The notes beneath the pieces were generated by a model. It was given only the letters and a program-made list of their open reading frames with translations. It made no database searches and was not told where the DNA came from. A stretch of 11,311 nt of DNA, taken from contig SYDB01000053.1 of assembly GCA_005786815.1 (NCBI GenBank), forward strand, positions 1 through 11,311. The letters are read 5' to 3'. This DNA is from Burkholderiales bacterium. GTDB lineage: Bacteria > Pseudomonadota > Gammaproteobacteria > Burkholderiales > Burkholderiaceae_C. The position numbers were made by a program, and so were the translations under genes. Every line of letters begins with the position of its first letter. Position 1 is the first letter of the stretch. Positions 1 to 5,279 of this stretch are shown piece after piece.

Positions 1-46
1 CAGGGCATTCGAATCCATCGGAGGCTTTTAGTCGAACGGTGGTCAT
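1..46 (-). CDS. Start of a divergent gene, possibly dienelactone hydrolase family (partial)
   Basis: An ATG at 46-44 on the minus strand is preceded by a good Shine-Dalgarno sequence (AGGAG at 56-52, five bases upstream). The frame stays open to the window edge for 15 codons and reads MTTVRLKASDGFECP. This short N-terminus resembles that of bacterial dienelactone hydrolase (carboxymethylenebutenolidase) family proteins, which often begin with a beta strand followed by a K/T-A-S/A-D-G stretch. That match is from memory and rests on very few residues. The gene is cut by the window edge, so no catalytic residues can be checked. It is divergent from the short-chain dehydrogenase and shares the spacer with it. 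Confidence 0.5.
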   Translation of the reverse strand, partial: MTTVRLKASDGFECP

Positions 47-77
47 GGGAACTCCTGAGAACTTACAAAAATTAGGA

Positions 78-126
78 GCGCCAAGGATAGCCCCTTGTAT
101 CAAGTGCGCCAAGCATAACCCCTCGT
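78..126. repeat. Two tandem copies of a 21-base element in the divergent spacer (possible operator)
   Basis: Copy 1 is at 78-98 and copy 2 at 106-126. They share the pattern GCGCCAAG-N-ATA-N-CCCCT-N-GT and match at 18 of 21 positions, with a start-to-start distance of 28 bases. Copy 1 contains an inverted repeat, CAAGG (82-86) and CCTTG (93-97), and a second small one, CTTG (94-97) and CAAG (101-104). The pair lies between two divergent start codons, at 46 and 212, where a transcription factor would be expected to bind. Regulator binding is inference; a chance or degenerate duplication is the alternative. Confidence 0.45.
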
Positions 127-211
127 GTCTAAAACGTTACTCGGGGCAAGCCACGCCCATGCTATCGTCCGCGCTCTATTTAAAAAGCCTCAGGCCTCAA
201 GGAGACAAGCC

Positions 212-958
212 ATGAAACCCGTTTTACTAGTTACAGGCGCGAGCCGCGGCATTGGTGCCGCCACGGCGTTACTGGCCGCCCGTCAAGGCTGGGCTGTTGC
301 GGTCAATTACAGCCAAAACGCTGCCGCCGCTGAGGCCATCGTCCAACAAATCAAAGCAGAAGGCGGGCAAGCCGTCAGCATCCAAGCCGATGTTGGTGAT
401 GAGGCGCAAATCAAACACCTGTTTGCGCAAGTGGATGCGCAACTGGGTCGGCTCACGGGTTTTGTCAACAACGCTGGCGTGCTCGACGTCGCTGTGCGGG
501 TAGACGAATTAAGCTGGGAGCGCCTGGAGCGCATGATGCGCATCAACGTGATCGGCGCCATGTTTTGCGCGCGCGAAGCCATTTTGCGCATGAGCACCAA
601 ACACGGCGGCAAAGGCGGCTCTATCGTCAATCTCAGCAGCGTGGCAGCCCGCGTGGGTGCGCCCGGCCAATATGTAGATTACGCCGCCAGCAAGGGTGCC
701 ATCGACACTTTCAACCTCGGCTTAGCCAAAGAAGTGGCGGCTGAAGGTATTCGCGTCAATGCGGTTCGCCCTGGCATCATTGATACCGACATCCACGCAA
801 GCGGTGGTATTCCGGATCGCGCCAAAACCATGGCGCCGATGATTCCCATGTTGCGCCCTGGATCCGCTGACGAAGTCGCACAATCTATTGTGTGGCTATT
901 GAGTGATGCGGCCAGCTATGTGACTGGCGCTAACTTAGACGTAACTGGCGGTCGATAG
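212..958 (+). CDS. Short-chain dehydrogenase/reductase, YgfF-like
   Basis: A 248-residue classical SDR, a soluble NAD(P)-dependent oxidoreductase. The sequence shows the Rossmann nucleotide-binding motif TGASRGIG (residues 8-15), Asp60-Val61 near the adenine, NNAG (86-89), the structural Asn112, the catalytic Ser143, Tyr157 and Lys161 (Y-A-A-S-K), and the PG turn at 187-188. The overall sequence, including the HASGG segment near 195 and the C-terminal SDxASYVTG stretch, closely recalls E. coli YgfF, whose substrate is not established as far as I know. I chose the ATG at 212 because AAGGAG (199-204) lies seven bases upstream and the Rossmann strand begins right after it. The in-frame GTG at 125 would add 29 residues with no SDR character. 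It is followed by mmsA after 97 bases, so shared transcription is possible but not shown. Family assignment is firm; the substrate is unknown. Confidence 0.93.
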   Translation: MKPVLLVTGASRGIGAATALLAARQGWAVAVNYSQNAAAAEAIVQQIKAEGGQAVSIQADVGDEAQIKHLFAQVDAQLGRLTGFVNNAGVLDVAVRVDELSWERLERMMRINVIGAMFCAREAILRMSTKHGGKGGSIVNLSSVAARVGAPGQYVDYAASKGAIDTFNLGLAKEVAAEGIRVNAVRPGIIDTDIHASGGIPDRAKTMAPMIPMLRPGSADEVAQSIVWLLSDAASYVTGANLDVTGGR

Positions 959-1055
959 ACGAGCGGCTTATCTGAAACCAGCGAAAATTAGCGCTTGTCC
1001 CTCTCCCATGTGAGGCCCTTTGCGCTTCTGTTAAAAATTTTTTGAAAGACTGTTT

Positions 1056-2567
1056 ATGAGTACAGCCACTATTGCCCACTTTGTCGCAGGCCAATTGAGC
1101 CAGGGCAAAAGCACGCGTACGCAGGATGTTTTCAACCCTGCAACGGGCGCCGTCACGGCGCAAGTGCATTTGGCCAGCACTGCCGATGTCAACGTTGCCG
1201 TTGCGGCCGCCCAAAAGGCATTCCCCGCTTGGGCAGACACCTCGCCTTTGCGACGTGCGCGGGTCATGTTCAAGTTTTTAGAGTTGCTGAACATTCACAA
1301 AGACGAGCTCGCACACATGATCACCGCTGAGCACGGCAAGGTATTTACCGATGCGCAAGGCGAAGTCACACGCGGCATTGAGATTGTCGAATTCGCCACG
1401 GGCATTCCGCAATTGCTCAAAGGCGACTACACAGAACAAGTCTCTACTGGCATCGACAACTGGACTATGCGCCAGCCCTTGGGTGTTGTGGCTGGCATCA
1501 CGCCTTTCAACTTCCCAGTGATGGTGCCCATGTGGATGTTCCCAGTCGCCATTGCCTGCGGCAACACTTTTGTGTTGAAGCCCAGCCCGATTGACCCATC
1601 GCCCGCACTCTTCATGGCCGACTTGCTGAAAAAAGCAGGCTTGCCAGACGGCGTGTTCAACGTAGTACAAGGCGACAAAGAAGCGGTCGACGCCTTGCTG
1701 GTGCATCCCGATGTCAAAGCAGTGAGCTTTGTTGGGTCCACACCGATTGCCAATTACATCTATGAGACCGGCGCGCACCACGGCAAACGTGTGCAAGCTC
1801 TAGGCGGCGCGAAAAACCATATGGTGGTCATGCCAGACGCAGACATCGATCAGTCGGTCGACGCTTTGATCGGCGCCGCTTACGGTTCTGCCGGCGAACG
1901 TTGCATGGCGATCAGCGTGGCAGTATTGGTGGGGGATGTTGCAGAACGCATCATGCCCAAACTGATCGAGCGCACCAAGACTTTGAAAGTGCTCAATGGC
2001 ACTAACCTCGCGGCAGAGATGGGCCCCATCGTTACCTCGATCGCGCACCAGCGCATCACCGGCTATATCGAACAGGGCGCTAAAGAAGGTGCCAAACTGT
2101 TAGTCGATGGGCGTGTGTTTGATGCGAAGCAAACTGGTTCAGGTTGCGAAAAAGGCTTTTGGATGGGCGGCACTTTGTTTGACCACGTCACACCTGAGAT
2201 GCGCATCTACAAAGAAGAGATTTTTGGCCCCGTATTGAGCTGTGTGCGTGTCAAAGATTTCGCGCAAGCGTTGGATTTGATCAACGCCCACGAGTTTGGC
2301 AATGGTGTGAGTTGCTTCACCCGCGACGGCAATGTAGCGCGCGAATTTGCGCGGCGGATCCAAGTGGGCATGGTCGGCATCAATGTGCCAATTCCTGTGC
2401 CTATGGCTTGGCATGGATTTGGCGGGTGGAAAAAGAGTTTGTTTGGCGATATGCACGCCTATGGCGAAGAGGGTGTGCGGTTCTATACCAAGCAAAAGTC
2501 TGTGATGCAGCGCTGGCCGGAGAGTATTGGCAAGGGGGCTGAGTTTGCTATGCCTACATCTAAGTAA
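1056..2567 (+). CDS. mmsA: CoA-acylating methylmalonate-semialdehyde dehydrogenase
   Basis: A 503-residue aldehyde dehydrogenase of the MmsA/IolA class. These enzymes oxidise methylmalonate semialdehyde or malonate semialdehyde with NAD and CoA, releasing CO2 and giving propionyl-CoA or acetyl-CoA. Visible signs are the N-F-P-V-M-V-P-M-W segment (152-160), the cofactor region KPSPIDPS (175-182), FVGST (225-229), the diagnostic LGGAKNH (249-255), and the catalytic Cys283 in GSAGERCM (277-284). E387-E388 lie in EEIFGP (387-392). The usual general-base Glu of hydrolytic aldehyde dehydrogenases (E-L-G-G) is replaced by Ala248 (A-L-G-G). This fits a thioester released to CoA rather than to water. 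The ATG at 1056 has GAAAG (1044-1048) as a modest Shine-Dalgarno. The stop codon overlaps the start of the GMC gene. No iol or valine-degradation genes are visible nearby, so the physiological semialdehyde is uncertain. Confidence 0.95.
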   Translation: MSTATIAHFVAGQLSQGKSTRTQDVFNPATGAVTAQVHLASTADVNVAVAAAQKAFPAWADTSPLRRARVMFKFLELLNIHKDELAHMITAEHGKVFTDAQGEVTRGIEIVEFATGIPQLLKGDYTEQVSTGIDNWTMRQPLGVVAGITPFNFPVMVPMWMFPVAIACGNTFVLKPSPIDPSPALFMADLLKKAGLPDGVFNVVQGDKEAVDALLVHPDVKAVSFVGSTPIANYIYETGAHHGKRVQALGGAKNHMVVMPDADIDQSVDALIGAAYGSAGERCMAISVAVLVGDVAERIMPKLIERTKTLKVLNGTNLAAEMGPIVTSIAHQRITGYIEQGAKEGAKLLVDGRVFDAKQTGSGCEKGFWMGGTLFDHVTPEMRIYKEEIFGPVLSCVRVKDFAQALDLINAHEFGNGVSCFTRDGNVAREFARRIQVGMVGINVPIPVPMAWHGFGGWKKSLFGDMHAYGEEGVRFYTKQKSVMQRWPESIGKGAEFAMPTSK

Positions 2568-4294
2568 TGAGCGAAACAACTTTCGACTACATCATTGTTG
2601 GTGCAGGCACTGCGGGATGCTTGTTGGCCAACCGCTTAAGCGCTGATGCGCGTAAGCGCGTTTTACTAATCGAAGCGGGACGCAAGGACGATTACCACTG
2701 GATCCACATTCCTGTGGGCTATTTGTATTGCATTGGTAATCCGCGCACGGACTGGCTCTACAACACGGCGCCAGATGCGGGGTTGAACGGGCGTAGTTTG
2801 AAATATCCACGGGGCAAGGTGCTCGGCGGATGTTCGAGTATCAACGGCATGATTTATATGCGCGGACAAGCGCGCGATTACAACCAGTGGGCTGACGTCA
2901 CGGGCGATAGCCGTTGGCGCTGGGACCAGTGTCTGCCGTATTTCAAATTGCACGAAGACCATTTCGGTGGGGCTAATGCGATGCATGGCGCCAAGGGCAC
3001 CAAAAGCGAGGTGCTGTTAGCGGATAAAACGGTTTATGGCGAAACGTTGCGCCACCACAACGCTGGTGGTGAATGGCGGATTGAAAAACAGCGTCTGCGT
3101 TGGGATGTGTTGGACGCTTTTGCTGAAGCTGCGGTGCAAGCGGGTATTCCTGCCACGCCTGATTTCAACCAAGGTGACAACGAAGGCGTAGGTTATTTTG
3201 AAGTGAACCAAAAAAGTGGTTGGCGTTGGAATACGGCCAAGGCTTTTTTACGGCCCACTTGTTATTCACGACCTAATTTTGAATTGTGGTCTAGCGCACA
3301 AGTCTCCAAGCTCTTGATGACGCAAGATGCCGACGGCCAACAACGTTGTAGCGGTGTAGAGGTCTGGACTGGCGCGGGCGGGTCTGTGCAGGTAACGGCT
3401 AAACATGCTGTGGTGTTGTGCGCGGGCAGCATTGGTTCGCCGCAAATTTTGCAGCTCTCCGGTTTAGGCCCTGCTTCTTTGTTGAAAGAGCACGGCATTG
3501 ATCCCGTGATCGATTTACCTGGTGTAGGAGCCAATTTACAAGACCACTTACAAATCCGCTCCGTCTTTAAAGTGCAAGGGGTGCAAACGCTCAACACACT
3601 GGCCAATAGTTGGTGGGGCAAAGCCAAGATTGGGATGGAATATGTGTTTAAGCGCAGCGGGCCGATGAGTATGGCTCCTTCGCAGCTGGGCGCCTTTACG
3701 CGCAGCAGCCCTGATCAGCCCTACACCAACATCGAATACCACGTGCAACCTTTGAGTTTGGATGCGTTTGGTGAACCGCTGCATAACTTCCCTGCGTTTA
3801 CTGCGAGTGTGTGCAACCTCAACCCGACAAGCCGTGGCACAGTGAATATTGTGAGTCCCAAGTTTTTAGACGCCCCAAAAATTGCGCCCAACTACTTGAG
3901 CACAGATGCCGACCGCAAAGTCGCGGCAGATTCTTTGCGTGTGACGCGCCGCATCGCCGCCCAACCTGCTTTGGCGAAATACAAGCCCGTGGAGTGGAAG
4001 CCTGGCGTGCAACACCAAAGCGACGCCGACCTTGCGCGTTTGGCGGGGGACATTGCCACCACCATCTTTCACCCCGTAGGTACTGCGCGCATGGGCCGCA
4101 TCGATGATGCGCAAGCCGTAGTCGACCCAGAGCTGCGTGTGCGCGACGGACTCGGTGGCGTGGTGCGGGGCTTGCGGGTGGTCGATGCCAGCGTGATGCC
4201 CACAATTACCAGCGGCAACACCAATAGCCCCACTTTGATGTTGGCCGAAAAGGCCGCGCAGTGGCTCACGCACGAGGCGCTGGCGCATTCTTAA
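2567..4294 (+). CDS. GMC-family FAD-dependent alcohol dehydrogenase (choline dehydrogenase-like)
   Basis: A 575-residue glucose-methanol-choline oxidoreductase, which uses FAD to oxidise an alcohol to an aldehyde. It shows the N-terminal dinucleotide fold GAGTAG (12-17) with acidic Glu36, GMC signature 1 around GKVLGGCSSINGMIYMRG (83-100), signature 2 around GSIGSPQILQLSGLGP (287-302), the active-site histidine in HPVGTARMG (His502), and the second catalytic position in SGNTNSPT (most likely Asn553). No signal peptide or membrane segment is seen. The start codon shares one base with the mmsA stop (TAATG at 2565-2569) and has no clear Shine-Dalgarno of its own, so translation is probably coupled to mmsA. 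Annotation pipelines would call it choline dehydrogenase, but its partner is a CoA-acylating semialdehyde dehydrogenase rather than betaine-aldehyde dehydrogenase. A hydroxyacid such as 3-hydroxypropionate is a plausible substrate; this is inference. Confidence 0.92.
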   Translation: MSETTFDYIIVGAGTAGCLLANRLSADARKRVLLIEAGRKDDYHWIHIPVGYLYCIGNPRTDWLYNTAPDAGLNGRSLKYPRGKVLGGCSSINGMIYMRGQARDYNQWADVTGDSRWRWDQCLPYFKLHEDHFGGANAMHGAKGTKSEVLLADKTVYGETLRHHNAGGEWRIEKQRLRWDVLDAFAEAAVQAGIPATPDFNQGDNEGVGYFEVNQKSGWRWNTAKAFLRPTCYSRPNFELWSSAQVSKLLMTQDADGQQRCSGVEVWTGAGGSVQVTAKHAVVLCAGSIGSPQILQLSGLGPASLLKEHGIDPVIDLPGVGANLQDHLQIRSVFKVQGVQTLNTLANSWWGKAKIGMEYVFKRSGPMSMAPSQLGAFTRSSPDQPYTNIEYHVQPLSLDAFGEPLHNFPAFTASVCNLNPTSRGTVNIVSPKFLDAPKIAPNYLSTDADRKVAADSLRVTRRIAAQPALAKYKPVEWKPGVQHQSDADLARLAGDIATTIFHPVGTARMGRIDDAQAVVDPELRVRDGLGGVVRGLRVVDASVMPTITSGNTNSPTLMLAEKAAQWLTHEALAHS

Positions 4295-4449
4295 TCTTCT
4301 TTGCCACGGGTTAGCCCGCAAGGGAAAATCCTAGGTCCTATTGCGGTGCACCCCGTTTAAAGTTTTCTAACTCGCAACCAAGGTACGCCGCAGCTGCAGA
4401 GGGTCCGAGGAGACACATAACAAGCTCTGCACAAGCAGGGTGATTTTGA
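4295..4449. other. Spacer after the GMC gene with an orphan Shine-Dalgarno
   Basis: No gene of normal length is visible here. A strong AGGAG (4408-4412) sits four bases before ATA ACA AGC, which reads eight codons to a TGA at 4441-4443. It looks like a ribosome-binding site whose gene is missing or whose ATG has become ATA. Short inverted repeats are present: TGCAGAG (4395-4401) with CTCTGCA (4425-4431), and a competing CTGC (4427-4430) with GCAG (4435-4438). I matched the stretch to no riboswitch or small-RNA family that I know. It may be simply the 3' region of the operon plus the promoter area of the permease. Confidence 0.3.
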
Positions 4450-4485
4450 AAAAGGCACTGGGTAACTCCGGTGCCTTTTGCTTTT
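4450..4485 (+). terminator. Rho-independent terminator upstream of the TSUP gene
   Basis: A 12-base-pair hairpin joins AAAAGGCACTGG (4450-4461) to CCGGTGCCTTTT (4468-4479), with one T-G wobble and a six-base loop (4462-4467). It is followed by a U-rich tail (TTTTGCTTTT from 4476 to 4485). The stem has a G+C-rich top and A-U base, typical of an intrinsic terminator on the plus strand. It lies 156 bases past the GMC stop and only 17 bases before the permease ATG. It therefore either ends the dehydrogenase transcript or attenuates the permease mRNA. Confidence 0.75.
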
Positions 4486-4502
4486 CAGACCACAATCTGC
4501 GG

Positions 4503-5261
4503 ATGGAACTTGTATTAGCCACCCTGGCTTCGGCGCTTGCAGGGTTTATCGATTCAATTGTGGGTGGCGGCGGATTGGTTTTGTTGCCAGCTCTTTTTGC
4601 GCTCTACCCCACAGCCACACCTGCCACTTTATTAGGAACCAATAAGAGTGCGTCGATTTGGGGCACCACATTTGCAACTTGGCAATACAGCAGGCGCGTA
4701 GCGATCAATTGGGCAATCATGTTGCCAGCGGCCTGCATGGCGATGGCAGGCTCTTTTGTGGGCGCGTGGTGGGTGACGCTGATTTCGCCAGATTTTTTAC
4801 GCCAATTGCTGCCCTTTGTTTTAGGCGCTGTATTGCTCTACACCCTGTGGCGCAAAGACATGGGCCGCGACCATGCGCCTCGCTTTAGCGGTCGTGCTGA
4901 ATTACTAGCCGCTTGCTCCGTAGGCTTGGTGATTGGTTTTTACGATGGGTTTTTCGGCCCCGGCACGGGAAGCTTTTTCGTTTTCTTGCTGGTACGTTGG
5001 TTAGGCTACGACTTTTTAAATGCTTCGGTAGCAGCCAAGTTGCTCAATCTCTCAAGCAACGCAGCTGCCTTGGTTTTGTTCACACTCAAGGGCCATGTTT
5101 GGTGGCACTTAGCGCTTACTCTTGCGTTAGCCAATATCGCGGGCAGTTTGCTTGGCACCCACATGGCGTTAAAGCATGGCGCTGGGTTTGTGCGCGTGAT
5201 GTTCTTGGTGGTGGTCAGCGCTTTGATTTGCAAAACCAGTTTTGACGCATACATGCGTTAA
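4503..5261 (+). CDS. TSUP (TauE/SafE, former DUF81) family membrane permease, YfcA-like
   Basis: A 252-residue, strongly hydrophobic inner-membrane protein with several predicted helices and the two-repeat layout of the TSUP family, whose studied members move sulfite, sulfoacetate and other small anions. Repeat one has FIDSIVGGGGLVLLPAL (15-31) and LGTNKSAS (44-51). Repeat two has GFYDGFFGPGTGSFF (144-158), KLLNLSSNAAAL and NIAGSLLGTHMALKHG. The FYDGFFGPGTG motif is characteristic of the YfcA branch, whose substrate is not clearly known. I chose the ATG at 4503 because the conserved family N-terminus begins there. The upstream in-frame GTG at 4440 would put the terminator hairpin inside the coding region and add 21 residues without family likeness. 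No clear Shine-Dalgarno precedes 4503. It converges on mrdA. A role as exporter for the neighbouring pathway is possible but unsupported. Confidence 0.9.
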   Translation: MELVLATLASALAGFIDSIVGGGGLVLLPALFALYPTATPATLLGTNKSASIWGTTFATWQYSRRVAINWAIMLPAACMAMAGSFVGAWWVTLISPDFLRQLLPFVLGAVLLYTLWRKDMGRDHAPRFSGRAELLAACSVGLVIGFYDGFFGPGTGSFFVFLLVRWLGYDFLNASVAAKLLNLSSNAAALVLFTLKGHVWWHLALTLALANIAGSLLGTHMALKHGAGFVRVMFLVVVSALICKTSFDAYMR

Positions 5262-5273
5262 ACGCAAACGCAT
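5231..5273. other. Cluster of overlapping inverted repeats at the convergent gene ends
   Basis: Overlapping hairpins sit at the end of the permease gene: CAAAAC (5231-5236) with GTTTTG (5239-5244), ACGCAT (5245-5250) with ATGCGT (5253-5258), and ATGCGTT (5253-5259) with AACGCAT (5267-5273). The middle arm can pair with either side. There is no clear T-run on either strand, so this is at best a weak bidirectional terminator for the two convergent genes. Confidence 0.3.
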
Positions 5274-5279
5274 GGCTTC

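Noticed and set aside
125..211. GTG start at 125 giving a 277-residue SDR
   Set aside because: The extra 29 residues lack family likeness, the GTG lies inside the second repeat copy, and a good Shine-Dalgarno precedes the ATG at 212.
1278..1796. 172-codon open frame on the minus strand inside mmsA
   Set aside because: It is antisense to a clear enzyme gene, has no recognisable protein features, and is expected by codon bias; the same holds for 3866-4321 (minus) and 5353-5910 (plus).
2567..4294. Calling the GMC gene betA (choline to betaine pathway)
   Set aside because: The coupled aldehyde dehydrogenase is the CoA-acylating MmsA type, and no betB, betI or choline transporter is present.
4307..4318. 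CGGG-TTAG-CCCG hairpin just after the GMC gene as its terminator
   Set aside because: Only four base pairs and no U-tract follow; the hairpin at 4450-4479 is much stronger.
4295..4449. Known riboswitch, 6S RNA or tRNA in the spacer
   Set aside because: No tRNA fold or CCA-end pattern is seen, and the stretch did not match the 6S RNA or riboswitch consensus patterns I can recall. An Rfam search would settle it.
4440..4502. GTG start at 4440 for the TSUP permease
   Set aside because: It would place a strong terminator hairpin inside the coding region and add a non-hydrophobic leader; TSUP proteins usually begin as at 4503.
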